Assembly: GCF_017315735.1 (NCBI RefSeq)
Contig: NZ_JAFLRK010000011.1
Location: 1-64,000 of the forward strand
DNA from: Paracoccus shandongensis
GTDB lineage: Bacteria; Pseudomonadota; Alphaproteobacteria; Rhodobacterales; Rhodobacteraceae
Direction of reading: 5' to 3'
DNA: 64,000 nt
Part shown: piece after piece, positions 45,010-54,223 of the stretch
How the letters are laid out: the number at the start of each line of letters is the position of its first letter
Position numbering within the stretch: the stretch's first letter is position 1
Notes under the pieces: generated by a model
Database searches by the model: none
Told to the model about the DNA's origin: nothing
The model's input: only the letters and a program-made list of their open reading frames with translations
Translations under genes and position numbers: made by a program

Positions 45010-46143
45010 TCAGCCCTTGGCCTGGCGCCGCAGGGTGATCGACATCTGCCAGGGCGCGCCAAAGCGCAGCCATAGGGCGGAAATCCACCACAGCGCCAGC
45101 ATCGCCCAGACATCGACAGCCATGCGCCGCGCGATGCCTTGGCCCGGGGGGTTCATCTGGAAGGCGTCGCCCAGCACCGACAGCAGCACGCAGGCCAAAA
45201 AGGAAAACAGTCCGCCCCGGCCGATCTGCTGCAAGGCCACGCCCAGGCGGCTTGCGGCCATGCGTTCCATGATGCGGGCCAGGGGCACGGCGACCAGCCA
45301 GCTTGCGCCCATGATCGCCATGTAGCGGGTGCCGTCCAGATCCCACTTGCCGATCTCTCCGCCATAGATCAGGCGCAGGGCGTCGCGCAGGGGCAGCGCG
45401 GGTTCGCCGAACTTGGCGGCCACCACGATGGCGGTGCCGAACAGGAACATGCCCGCCGACAGGATCGTCAGCAGCCGCCGGTGCTGCATCAGAACCGGCA
45501 TGGCCCGTTCGCGGTAAAGGCCCATGGCGATGCCGGAAAAGAACAGCATCTGCCAGCCGAAGGGGTTGAACAGCAGCCCGCCCAGACGGTGGTTCGGCAC
45601 AAAGGCGTTCAGCACCGGGGCAAAGCACCAGACCGCGAAAGACCCGGCCGCAAAGCTGAGGGGATGGCGCAGCATCACCGGCACCAGCACCGGGACCGAG
45701 GCCAGCAGGATCACGTAAACCGCCAGCACGTCCAGAAGGTTCGGCTGAAGCCACATGCTGGCCAGCACGCCGAAGAAACCCAGCGGGTTTTCCAGCACCC
45801 AGATCGCGTATTGGTGCCAGATCGCCGTGTGGTCCATGTCCAGCGCCAGAAGCCCGGCCGACACAAGCGCCATCAGCATCCCGCCAAAGACCAGGGCGCG
45901 CCAGACCTCGAAGGCGCGGCGGGCGAAACGCCATTGCGCGGCGCGCAGGCCCGCCTTGCGTTCGACCGACAGCCAGACCATGCCGACCAGGAAGCCCGAC
46001 AGCAGCACGAACAGTTCGGCCGCGTCGAAGATGGCGAAATTGGCCAGCGTGAACCAGCGCAGTTCGGAAATCGGCATGTGGTCCAGCATGATGCAGACCA
46101 GCGCGTAGCCGCGCAGCATGTCCAGCGCGATAAGCCGCTTCAT
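45010..46143 (-). CDS. opgC: OpgC family glucan succinyl/acyltransferase
   Basis: A 377-residue membrane protein with about ten hydrophobic segments. The start MKRLIALDMLRGYALVCIMLDHMP and ELFVLLSGFLVG match OpgC/acyltransferase-3-like proteins, which add succinyl groups to osmoregulated periplasmic glucans. Its ATG overlaps the opgH stop (ATGA at 46140-46143); a Met 6 codons upstream is less likely. It is the last gene of the opgGHC operon. Confidence 0.9.
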   Translation of the reverse strand: MKRLIALDMLRGYALVCIMLDHMPISELRWFTLANFAIFDAAELFVLLSGFLVGMVWLSVERKAGLRAAQWRFARRAFEVWRALVFGGMLMALVSAGLLALDMDHTAIWHQYAIWVLENPLGFFGVLASMWLQPNLLDVLAVYVILLASVPVLVPVMLRHPLSFAAGSFAVWCFAPVLNAFVPNHRLGGLLFNPFGWQMLFFSGIAMGLYRERAMPVLMQHRRLLTILSAGMFLFGTAIVVAAKFGEPALPLRDALRLIYGGEIGKWDLDGTRYMAIMGASWLVAVPLARIMERMAASRLGVALQQIGRGGLFSFLACVLLSVLGDAFQMNPPGQGIARRMAVDVWAMLALWWISALWLRFGAPWQMSITLRRQAKG

Positions 46144-48230
46144 GACGGAAGGACGCTCCATTGCCGCAGCAGCGCGGGGTCCGAGACCAGCGCGTCGGTC
46201 TCGTCCCGGGTCAGAGTATCCAGCGCCTCGGACCGGGTGGCGGCATGGGCGATCTTGGCGCCCGCGGTGATGCGGTGCAGGCGCTTGTCCCGGGGCAGGT
46301 CGGGATGGTCGGGCAGCAGCGCGACATGGCGGTCGATCATCTGGGGATCGCCGCCCAGGTGCAGAAGCCCCGCCGCGCCCTTCAGGGGCCGGGGCATGGA
46401 CCGGACGACGGCGCTGGCATCGGACAGGATCGCGGGGGGATTTCGCTCCTCGGGCGTGACCAGAAGGCCGCGCATCCGCGCCCAGCGGCCGAAGACCGGG
46501 CTGGCCGAATAGCGCGAGGTGACAGGCGACAGGATCAGCCCGGCCAGGATCGGCGACAGCCAGATCAATTGCGCGGGGGAAAACTGCGCCAGCACGATCA
46601 GCGTGCCGATGCCAAGGCCCACATGCACCCAGTGCCGCGCGATCACCACGTTCCAGTCGGGCATGGATCCGGCGCGGACCTGGGCGTTCCAGCCGCTGTC
46701 CCGGCCCCGCAGGATTTCATAGATCTGGCGCGTCTGGATCAGCATCTGCACCGGCGCGATCAGGGCGGACAGCAGGATCTCGAACAGGGCGCTGGCGAAG
46801 ATGCGGGCCGGGCCGCCCGCGTTCTGCGCCAGGGGCCGTCGCCAGGCACGAAAGATCGCGATCAGCTTGGGCAGCAGCAAGAGCGCCATGGCGGCGACGA
46901 ACAGCCACAGCATCCGGCGGGCGTCGAAGACCGGCCAGTCGGGGAACAACTGATAGGCGTTGGGGAAGTATTCCGGCGTTGACAGCAGCACATTGGCCGA
47001 CAGCACCAGGCCCACCAGGATCAGGGCCAGCCACAGCGGGCTCATCAGAAAGCCCAGGATGCCGATGGTGAAATGCGCCAGCGTGATGGCGCGGGCCCCG
47101 CGCATTCCGAACAGGCGCGAATGCTGCAGGTTGCCCTGCGCCCAGCGGCGTTCGCGCACGGCCATGTCCAGAAGCGTCGGCGGGCAGCCCTCGAAACTGC
47201 CGCGCAGGTCGTGGTCCAGCCGGACCTTCCAGCCCGCCCGGCACAGGGCGGCGGCTTCCACGAAATCGTGGGACAGGATGGTGCCCCCGAAGGGCGGCTT
47301 GCCCGGAAGGCGCGGCAGACCGCAGGCGGATGCAAAGGCCGACAGGCGGATGATGGCGTTGTGGCCCCAGAAGTTGCCGGTGTTGCCCGACCAGGCGGAC
47401 ACGCCGCGCGCGATCATCGGGCCATAAACGCGGCCCGCGAACTGCGTCAGGCGGGCAAAGATCGTCTCGCCCCCCACCAGGATCGGCATGGTCTGGATCA
47501 AGGCCAGCCGGGGATCGGCGTTCATGCGGGCGGACAGGGCGCGGATCGTGGCACCGGTCATGATGCTGTCGGCGTCCAGCACGACCATCTGGTCATAGCG
47601 CCCGCCCCAGCGGCGGATGAAGTCGCTGATGTTGCCGGTCTTGCGATCCTCGTTGGTGACGCGGCGGCGATACCAGATCGGCAGGGGCGATACCCGGCGC
47701 GCCGCGTCGATCACCAGCGTCTCGTTCACGGCGATCACCGGGTCCCGGCTGTCGGACAGAACGAAAATCTCGGCCCGATTGGCCATGCCCTCGCGGTCCA
47801 GCTCGCGCGCCAGGGCGGTCAGCAGGCCGATGCTTTTGGCCGCATCCTCGTGATAGATCGGCATGACCACGGCCAGGCGCGCGTCGTTCGGCCCCTCGGG
47901 CGTGGCCAGGTCGGGCGCGAACAGGCCCGCCAGCACGCCGCAGAAGGAAAAGCCCACCCAGGCGAATGTCGGCACGAACAGGACCAGCAGCGCCCATTGC
48001 ATCGGCGTCGGATCGTCGCCGAAGGATTGCAGCATCTGCAGAAAGCCCACGACCGCGATGGCCGCCGTTCCGCCGAAGGCCACCAGCCGCGCCGCCCAGA
48101 CCCGCCAGCCGTTGCGCAGGCGCGGAAAGGCCTGCGGGGGCCGGGCGCCGAAATCCTGCACGGGCATGGCCAAGGGCGCCTCGGGCGGGGTGGCGGGAAG
48201 CGTGGTCGTGGGCCGGTCCATGGCGGTCAT
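46140..48230 (-). CDS. opgH: Glucans biosynthesis glucosyltransferase H
   Basis: A 696-residue inner-membrane GT2 enzyme that makes the linear glucan backbone from UDP-glucose. Two membrane helices (about 45-105) precede the catalytic domain with DSRDP, VVLDADSIM (DxD) near residue 215, GGTILSHDFVEAA (base) near 315, and RERRWAQGN (the RW motif) near 355. Several C-terminal helices follow. The ATG at 48230 overlaps the opgG stop. OpgH of enteric bacteria also has a long N-terminal FtsZ-binding tail; here it is only about 40 residues. Confidence 0.94.
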   Translation of the reverse strand: MTAMDRPTTTLPATPPEAPLAMPVQDFGARPPQAFPRLRNGWRVWAARLVAFGGTAAIAVVGFLQMLQSFGDDPTPMQWALLVLFVPTFAWVGFSFCGVLAGLFAPDLATPEGPNDARLAVVMPIYHEDAAKSIGLLTALARELDREGMANRAEIFVLSDSRDPVIAVNETLVIDAARRVSPLPIWYRRRVTNEDRKTGNISDFIRRWGGRYDQMVVLDADSIMTGATIRALSARMNADPRLALIQTMPILVGGETIFARLTQFAGRVYGPMIARGVSAWSGNTGNFWGHNAIIRLSAFASACGLPRLPGKPPFGGTILSHDFVEAAALCRAGWKVRLDHDLRGSFEGCPPTLLDMAVRERRWAQGNLQHSRLFGMRGARAITLAHFTIGILGFLMSPLWLALILVGLVLSANVLLSTPEYFPNAYQLFPDWPVFDARRMLWLFVAAMALLLLPKLIAIFRAWRRPLAQNAGGPARIFASALFEILLSALIAPVQMLIQTRQIYEILRGRDSGWNAQVRAGSMPDWNVVIARHWVHVGLGIGTLIVLAQFSPAQLIWLSPILAGLILSPVTSRYSASPVFGRWARMRGLLVTPEERNPPAILSDASAVVRSMPRPLKGAAGLLHLGGDPQMIDRHVALLPDHPDLPRDKRLHRITAGAKIAHAATRSEALDTLTRDETDALVSDPALLRQWSVLPS

Positions 48231-49807
48231 GCGGTCCAGCGGGCCAGCCAGGTTTCGCTTAGCACGACACCCTCGGGGCTGGTCAGCACGGCCTGCAGTT
48301 CCGCCAGGGTGGCGTCGCCGGGCTCGAACTCGAAGGCCAGGCGCAGCACGCCCTGGTGCGGCAGCGGCTTGAGATAGGCATGGGCGATGTTGCCGGCCGA
48401 GGTCGTGACCTTGGATTCGGGCAGCGTGTCCGCGAACAGCGACAGATCGAAATCGACGATAAAGCTGCGTGCCGCCTGCGAATTGACCGACCGGCCGGAC
48501 CGCACCTGCACCACCCGGGCCAGCGGCAGGTCGTTGGCGGGCAGCGGCGCGAAGCCCAGGCGATAGCGGAATTCGTGGCGCTTGTCGCGGACCAGCGGCT
48601 CCTTGGGAACCCAGCAGGTGACGATGTTGTCGTTGAACTCGTTCTCGACCGGGATCTCGACCAGGCGGACCTCGCCCTCGCCCCAGTTCTCCTCGGGCTG
48701 GATCCAGGCCGAGGGGCGCAGGTGATACAGTGCCTCGGAATCCTGGTAATCGTCGAAATCGCGCTTGCGCTGGATCAGGCCGAAGCCGCGCGGGTTGTTG
48801 TCCACGAAGGACGAGATCTGCAGCGTCTTGTGCGCGCCAAGCGTGCGCCACAAGGCCTGCCCCGCGCCCGTGTGCATCTGCACGCCGTCGCTGTCATGAA
48901 CGGCGGGGCGGTAATCGTCCACCTGCCGGCGGCTGGCGGGGCTGAACCAGAACATCGAGGTCAGGGGCGCAAGCCCCGTGTTCTGCAGATCGACGCGCGG
49001 GAACAGCGCGACGCGCACCCGCACCATCGACACCGCGCCGGGGTTGATGTCGAACTGATAGGCGCCCGCGACCGACTTGCTGTCCAGAAGCGCATAGATG
49101 CGCACCCATTCCGACCCGTCGGACGGTTCCTGGATCCAGAAGTCGGTGAACAGCGGGAACTCCTCGCCGTCCGGGCTGCCGGTCTTGATGGCAAGGCCGC
49201 GCGCCGACAGGCCATAGATGGTGCCGCGCGCCACGGCGCGGAAATAGGTCGCGCCCTGGAAGACCAGGAATTCGTCCATCACGCCGGGGCGGTTCAGGAT
49301 CGTCCGCATCCGAAAGCCGGACCAGCCCATGTTCCCCTTGTTCTGCAAGTCCGCGCCGTCGGGGAACTGCGAGGGATCGAACTCCAGCATCGAGGGGTCG
49401 AAGTCCAGCCGGTGCGGCACGCCGTCGCGGACCACGCTGATGTTCACCGGCTCGTAGAAGATCGAACCCGGCGGCAGCAGGTCCATGCCGAAGCGGGGAT
49501 TGCCCGCGAAGGGGTCGCGGTCGCGCCGGAAGCGGATCGCCCGATACTGGTCATAGGTCAGGTTGGCAAAGCTGCCCACCAGATCGGCCACCGGCTGTTC
49601 ATAAACGCGCGTCGCCCGTTCCGCCGCAAGGGCCGCCACCTCCTCGAAGCCGAAGACGGTGGGGGCGGGCGCAGGCGGCGTGTCACCGGCGCCCGGGGGC
49701 GGCGGCGCAGATTGATCCGCTGGGGTCTGCGCTTGCACGGGCACGGCGGCAAACGAGCCTCCGGCGGCCAGGGCGGTGGCTGCGTTAAGGAATTGACGGC
49801 GTTTCAT
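48227..49807 (-). CDS. opgG: Glucan biosynthesis protein G
   Basis: A 526-residue periplasmic protein of the MdoG family. The N-terminus MKRRQFLNAATALAAGG is a twin-arginine signal, cut near AVPVQAQ, followed by a proline-rich linker. The body has the family sequences (QYRAIRFRRDRDPF, FYEPVNISVV, GLSARGLAIKTG, FPLFTDFWIQEP). OpgG acts on glucan chains made by OpgH. It is first of three overlapping genes. A TTGCTG-N17-TATAGT promoter lies about 30 bp upstream. Confidence 0.95.
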   Translation of the reverse strand: MKRRQFLNAATALAAGGSFAAVPVQAQTPADQSAPPPPGAGDTPPAPAPTVFGFEEVAALAAERATRVYEQPVADLVGSFANLTYDQYRAIRFRRDRDPFAGNPRFGMDLLPPGSIFYEPVNISVVRDGVPHRLDFDPSMLEFDPSQFPDGADLQNKGNMGWSGFRMRTILNRPGVMDEFLVFQGATYFRAVARGTIYGLSARGLAIKTGSPDGEEFPLFTDFWIQEPSDGSEWVRIYALLDSKSVAGAYQFDINPGAVSMVRVRVALFPRVDLQNTGLAPLTSMFWFSPASRRQVDDYRPAVHDSDGVQMHTGAGQALWRTLGAHKTLQISSFVDNNPRGFGLIQRKRDFDDYQDSEALYHLRPSAWIQPEENWGEGEVRLVEIPVENEFNDNIVTCWVPKEPLVRDKRHEFRYRLGFAPLPANDLPLARVVQVRSGRSVNSQAARSFIVDFDLSLFADTLPESKVTTSAGNIAHAYLKPLPHQGVLRLAFEFEPGDATLAELQAVLTSPEGVVLSETWLARWTA

Positions 49808-49836
49808 ATCGGGTGATGGTTGCCAAAAACCGTTTC

Positions 49837-49865
49837 ACTATAAGGGTGATGCCGTGCCGCAGCAA
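49837..49865 (-). promoter_or_regulatory. Likely promoter of opgGHC
   Basis: On the minus strand TTGCTG (49860-49865) and TATAGT (49837-49842) lie 17 bp apart, 30 bp before the opgG ATG. Confidence 0.4.
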
Positions 49866-49951
49866 GGCGCAAGCCGAACCCGCGCCCCCTGGGAAGGTTG
49901 CAGGTTTGCAGGCCCGTCGCGGGGGCGCTGCCTGTTTTCGCGCCTTTCCGC

Positions 49952-52198
49952 CTATTGGCTGGCCAGCCATTCCGTGACGGGCTGGCGCAGGTTCGGCAAG
50001 CCGCGGTCCAGCCCCTCGTCGATGACCTGGCGCAGGCCGGTGATGGACACGCGGCGGATCAGGTGCTTGACCGGCCCGATGGAGGCCGGGCGCATCGACA
50101 GCCGCCGGATCCCCAGGGCGGCGAAGGCCAGCGCCTCGACCGGGCGGCCCGCATCCTCGCCGCAGAAGGACAGGGGCACGCGCGCCTCCTCGCAGCGTTC
50201 GACGATCTGGCGCAACAGCAGCAGGAAGGACGAGTTCAGCGTGTCGTAACGCCGCCGCACCCGTTCGTTTTCCCGGTCGGCGGCGAAGAAGAACTGCTTG
50301 AGGTCATTGCCCCCGATCGAGATGAAGTCGCACATCTCGAAGAACCTTTTCGGCGCAAAGGCCAGGGACGGCGTTTCCAGCATGGCGCCCACGCGGATGT
50401 CGCTGGGCATCGGATGGCCAAGCCGCTGTTCGCGCGACACCTCCTGCATCAGGATCTTGTACGCCGCCTCGTATTCCGCGATGTCGGCGATAAAGGGGAA
50501 CATCACGTGCAGCGGCCGCCCGACGGATGCCCGGATCAGCGCCTGCAACTGCATCCGCAAGACGCCGCGCTTGTCCAGGCCCACGCGGATCGCGCGCCAG
50601 CCCATCGCCGGGTTGGGTTCGTCCTGCGGCTTCATGTAGGGCAGCACCTTGTCGGACCCGATGTCCAGCGTGCGGAACATCACCGGCCTGCCCTGGGCAT
50701 TGTCCATGACGCGGCGGTAAAGCTCGGCCAGTTCGCCCCGGCGGGGGACGTGGTTGCGGATCAGGAACTGCAATTCGGTGCGGAACAGGCCCACGCCCTC
50801 GGCCCCCGACCCGGCCAGGGACGGCAGGTCGGCCATCAGGCCCGCGTTCATGTAAAGCTGGATCGTCGTGCCGCAGGTGCCCGTCGCGGGCAGCGCGCGC
50901 AGGCTGGCATAGCGGTTCTGCGCCTCGGCCTGCATGGCGATCTTGTCCAGGAAGGCCTTGTGGACGCTTTCCTCGGGGCGCAGGTGGACGATGCCCTGGT
51001 CGCCGTCGATCAGGATCGTGTCGCCGTTCAGCGCCTCGGTCGTGATGCGGGAAGCATGGATCACCAGCGGGATCGCCAGCGCGCGGGCGACGATGGTGGC
51101 GTGGCTGCCCACCGATCCGTCCTCCAGCACCACGCCGCGCAACCGGCGGCCATATTCCAGCAGTTCCGCCGGGCCGATGTTGCGCGCGACCAGGATCGGG
51201 TTGTCGGGCATTTCCGCGCCGGTATTGATGCCCTGCCCGGTCAGGATCCGCAGCAGCCGGTTCGACAGGTCGTCCAGGTCGTGCAGGCGGTCGCGCAGAT
51301 AGGGGTCGGCGGCCATTTCCAGCCGGGCGCGGGCGGCGGACTGTTCCTTTTCCACCGCGGCCTCGGCCGATAGGCCAAGCTGGATGTCCTCCTCCATCCG
51401 CTTCAGCCAGCTGCGCGAATGGGCGAACATGCGATAGGTTTCCAGAACGGCGGTATGCTCGCCCTCGCCGCCCATGTCGGCGGCGGCGACCATCTTGTCC
51501 ACGGTGCTGCGCAGCATCGCCACGCCCTCGTGCAGGCGCGCGAGTTCGCGGTCGGGGTCGTCGCCCACGGGGTTGGTGACGACCACGCGCGCCTCGTGCA
51601 GCCAGACGCGGCCTTCGGCGGCGCCCTCCTGCCCGGTCGATCCCCGGATCATCAGCGGAAAGCGGTGCGCGGGCGGCAGGCTGTCGGACTGGCTGCCCTG
51701 GAAGGCGCCAAGCTCGGTCATCTCGGCCAGGACCATGGCCACGACCTCCAGGCCATAGATCTCGTCTTCGGAAAACAGCCGCGCCTCGCGGCACTGGACC
51801 ACCAGCACGCCCAGCCGTTCGCCGACCCGCTGGATCGGCACGCCCAGGAACGAGGGGAACACCTCCTCGCCCGTTTCCGGCATGAAGCGGAAGCCCGGCT
51901 GGGACGGCGCATCGGCGGTGTTCACATGCCGGCCGGTGCGGGCCACGCGGCCCACCAGTCCCTCGCCCAGGCGAAGGCGGGTGCGGTGGACGGATTCGGG
52001 GCGCAGCCCCTCGGTCGCGCAAAGCTCCAGCGTGTTGGGATCGCGGAACAGGTAGATCGAGCAGACATCCGTTCCCATCGAATCGGCGATGTGATGGGTG
52101 ATCTCGTCCAGCCGGTCCTGGCCGCCGCCGGGGGCGGCCAGAATTCCCTTCAACCGTTGCAGCAACTTGCGAGAGTCGCTGTCCTTGCGGTCTTGCAT
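49952..52198 (-). CDS. ptsP: Phosphoenolpyruvate--protein phosphotransferase (EI-Ntr)
   Basis: A 748-residue PtsP, first enzyme of the nitrogen PTS. The N-terminal GAF domain (about 15-160, with VCSIYLFRD and GEGLVGRVA) senses small molecules in this family. The phosphohistidine domain has GSVGSHATIVARALAIP near residue 358, and the PEP-binding barrel has FRTELQFL, MFPFIADIAEY and SFCGEDAGRPVEA, with Cys as active-site acid. It regulates carbon, nitrogen and potassium balance through NPr and EIIA-Ntr, which are not in the window. It lies 64 bp after lysC, a pairing common in this order. Confidence 0.95.
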   Translation of the reverse strand: MQDRKDSDSRKLLQRLKGILAAPGGGQDRLDEITHHIADSMGTDVCSIYLFRDPNTLELCATEGLRPESVHRTRLRLGEGLVGRVARTGRHVNTADAPSQPGFRFMPETGEEVFPSFLGVPIQRVGERLGVLVVQCREARLFSEDEIYGLEVVAMVLAEMTELGAFQGSQSDSLPPAHRFPLMIRGSTGQEGAAEGRVWLHEARVVVTNPVGDDPDRELARLHEGVAMLRSTVDKMVAAADMGGEGEHTAVLETYRMFAHSRSWLKRMEEDIQLGLSAEAAVEKEQSAARARLEMAADPYLRDRLHDLDDLSNRLLRILTGQGINTGAEMPDNPILVARNIGPAELLEYGRRLRGVVLEDGSVGSHATIVARALAIPLVIHASRITTEALNGDTILIDGDQGIVHLRPEESVHKAFLDKIAMQAEAQNRYASLRALPATGTCGTTIQLYMNAGLMADLPSLAGSGAEGVGLFRTELQFLIRNHVPRRGELAELYRRVMDNAQGRPVMFRTLDIGSDKVLPYMKPQDEPNPAMGWRAIRVGLDKRGVLRMQLQALIRASVGRPLHVMFPFIADIAEYEAAYKILMQEVSREQRLGHPMPSDIRVGAMLETPSLAFAPKRFFEMCDFISIGGNDLKQFFFAADRENERVRRRYDTLNSSFLLLLRQIVERCEEARVPLSFCGEDAGRPVEALAFAALGIRRLSMRPASIGPVKHLIRRVSITGLRQVIDEGLDRGLPNLRQPVTEWLASQ

Positions 52199-52262
52199 CG
52201 CCGGCCCGCCTTGCTTTGCGATAACCCGCCGCCGCCGCAAAGGGGCGGGCCGTCAGGAAATG

Positions 52263-53519
52263 TCAGGCCGCTTCCAGGCCAAAGGCATCATGCAGCGCCT
52301 GCACGGCCAATTCCATATACTTGCGGTCGATCAGCACCGAAATCTTGATCTCGCTGGTGGAAATGACCTTGATGTTGACGTTTTCATCAGCAAGCGCCTT
52401 GAACATCTTCGCCGCCACGCCCGCATGGCTGCGCATCCCGATGCCCACGACCGACACCTTGGCGACCTCGGTATCCACGACCAGCTCGTCATAGGCGATG
52501 TGGCCCGCGGCCATCGCCTCCTCCATCGCGCGCTTGGCGCGTTCCACCTGGTTGATGGGGACGGAAAAGGTCATGTCGGTCACGGAACCCGGATGATCCT
52601 CGTAATCCTTTTCGGAAATGTTCTGGACGATCATGTCCACGTTCACGCCCGCCTCGGCCAGGGGGGCGAAGATGGCGGCGGAAATGCCGGGGCGATCCTC
52701 GACCGTGACCAGGGTGATCTTGGCTTCGTCGCGCGAGGAGGCGACGCCATTGACGACTTTCGATTCCATGATTTCCTCCTCGGCACAGATCAGGGTGCCC
52801 GAATTTTCGTCCGTGTCCTCGAACGAGGATAGCACGCGCAGCCGCACCTTGTAGCGCATGGCCAGTTCCACCGACCGGGTTTGCAAGACCTTCGCGCCCA
52901 GGGAGGCCAGTTCCAGCATCTCCTCGAAGGCGATCTTGTCCAGCTTGCGGGCCTTGGTGGTGATGCGCGGATCGGTCGTGTAAACGCCGTCCACGTCGGT
53001 ATAGATGTCGCAGCGTTCGGCCCCGAAGGCGGCGGCGAAGGCTACGGCGGTGGTGTCCGATCCGCCCCGGCCCAGCGTGGTGATGCGCCCGTCGGGGCCA
53101 AGCCCCTGGAAGCCCGCCACGACCGCGACCTTGAAGCCCTCGGCGAACTTCTGGTCGATGTTGGCGCGCGGGATGTCGACGAAGCGCGCCGCCGAATGTT
53201 GCGCGGTGGTGTTGATGGGCACCTGCCAGCCCTGCCAGGACCGCGCGGGCACGCCCATCTCCTGCAAGGTCAGCGCCATCAGGCCGGCGGTGACGTTCTC
53301 GCCCGAGCTGACCACCGCGTCGTATTCGCGCGCGTCGAACAAGGGCGAGGTCTGTTCGACCCAGCCGACCAGTTCGTTCGTCTTGCCGGACATGGCGCTG
53401 ACGATGACGATCACGTCATAGCCGCGCTCGACCTCGCGCTGCACCTTGGTGGCGGCGTTCTTGATCCGGTCAAGATCGGCCACCGATGTGCCGCCAAATT
53501 TCATCACCAGAAGCGGCAT
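52263..53519 (-). CDS. lysC: Aspartate kinase
   Basis: A 418-residue aspartokinase, the first step to lysine, threonine and methionine. The kinase motif VMKFGGTSVADLDRI is at residues 6-20, VAGFQGLGPDGRITTLGRGGSDTTA near 155-180 binds aspartate/ATP, and two C-terminal ACT domains (TLVTVEDRPGISAAIFAPLAEAGVNVDMI near 270, and VGIGMRSHAGVAAKMFKALADENVNI near 355) give feedback control. The ATG at 53519 was chosen over a start 22 codons upstream. Confidence 0.96.
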   Translation of the reverse strand: MPLLVMKFGGTSVADLDRIKNAATKVQREVERGYDVIVIVSAMSGKTNELVGWVEQTSPLFDAREYDAVVSSGENVTAGLMALTLQEMGVPARSWQGWQVPINTTAQHSAARFVDIPRANIDQKFAEGFKVAVVAGFQGLGPDGRITTLGRGGSDTTAVAFAAAFGAERCDIYTDVDGVYTTDPRITTKARKLDKIAFEEMLELASLGAKVLQTRSVELAMRYKVRLRVLSSFEDTDENSGTLICAEEEIMESKVVNGVASSRDEAKITLVTVEDRPGISAAIFAPLAEAGVNVDMIVQNISEKDYEDHPGSVTDMTFSVPINQVERAKRAMEEAMAAGHIAYDELVVDTEVAKVSVVGIGMRSHAGVAAKMFKALADENVNIKVISTSEIKISVLIDRKYMELAVQALHDAFGLEAA

Positions 53520-53778
53520 CGCGGGCCTCCGACCTGGGGGTTCCTGTTCGGCGCGGCTTTTATGGGCGGGGGGGCGAAACCGCAAGGGCGGAAAGGGGAT
53601 GGCAGGGGAGGCCGATGCAGAAATCCCGCCTTCTGCCTGGCGATGCGTCCGCCCCCCCCCCAGGCGGGCGGTGGCCTTTCCTGATCATGGGGTGGCACCG
53701 TCTCTGGTGGCACCGCCGCGCGAAGGGCGGGGAAACGCGCGTCGCGTTCCGCTCCCGCCCAGGAACCGTCAGCCTGTC
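53520..53778. other. Intergenic region with a C10 tract
   Basis: About 259 bp between DUF1178 and lysC. It includes a run of ten C (53652-53661) and several short G- and C-rich repeats, but no frame I can support. A promoter for lysC should lie at the left part of the gap; none is clear. Confidence 0.5.
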
Positions 53779-54186
53779 CTAGTTCGTCTTCTGGCGCGGG
53801 ATGAACGGCAAGGGCGCGACCGGCACGCCTTCCTCGATCAGCTTGCGGGCTTCCTCGATCTTCGCCTCGCCATGGATGGCGCGGGTGGGGGCGCGGCCCT
53901 CGTGCATGGCGCGCGCCTCGTCCGCGAATTTCAGGCCGACATAGTCGCTGTTCGCCTCGACCTGCTGGCGCAGGGCCTGCAACGCGGCCTCGACCGGGTT
54001 CACGGGGGGTTCGGCCTTCCGGGCGGCGGGGACCGAGGGCGCCATCAGCGACTTTTCCACCGTGCCCGACCCGCATTGCGTGCAGGCGACGTGACCGGCC
54101 GCCCGCGTCGTCTCGAACGCGTCGGACGAACGGAACCAGCCGTCGAAGTCATGGCCTTGGTCGCAGCGCAAAGCATAGCGGATCAT
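53779..54186 (-). CDS. DUF1178 family protein
   Basis: A 135-residue protein with an N-terminal zinc-ribbon-like cluster (MIRYALRCDQGHDFDGWFRS, then CTQCGSGTVEKSLMAP) and a helical C-terminus (ALQALRQQVEANSDYVG, RAIHGEAKIEEARKLIEEG). It is the full-length DUF1178 pattern. The function is unknown. It lies 37 bp downstream of waaA on the same strand. Confidence 0.88.
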   Translation of the reverse strand: MIRYALRCDQGHDFDGWFRSSDAFETTRAAGHVACTQCGSGTVEKSLMAPSVPAARKAEPPVNPVEAALQALRQQVEANSDYVGLKFADEARAMHEGRAPTRAIHGEAKIEEARKLIEEGVPVAPLPFIPRQKTN

Positions 54187-54223
54187 CGGTTGAACCCTTT
54201 TCCTTTCCCTGCCTTATATCGGG

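Noticed and set aside
46140-48851. Extended 903-residue form of OpgH
   Set aside because: The first 207 codons read through opgG out of frame; the ATG overlapping the opgG stop is the natural start.
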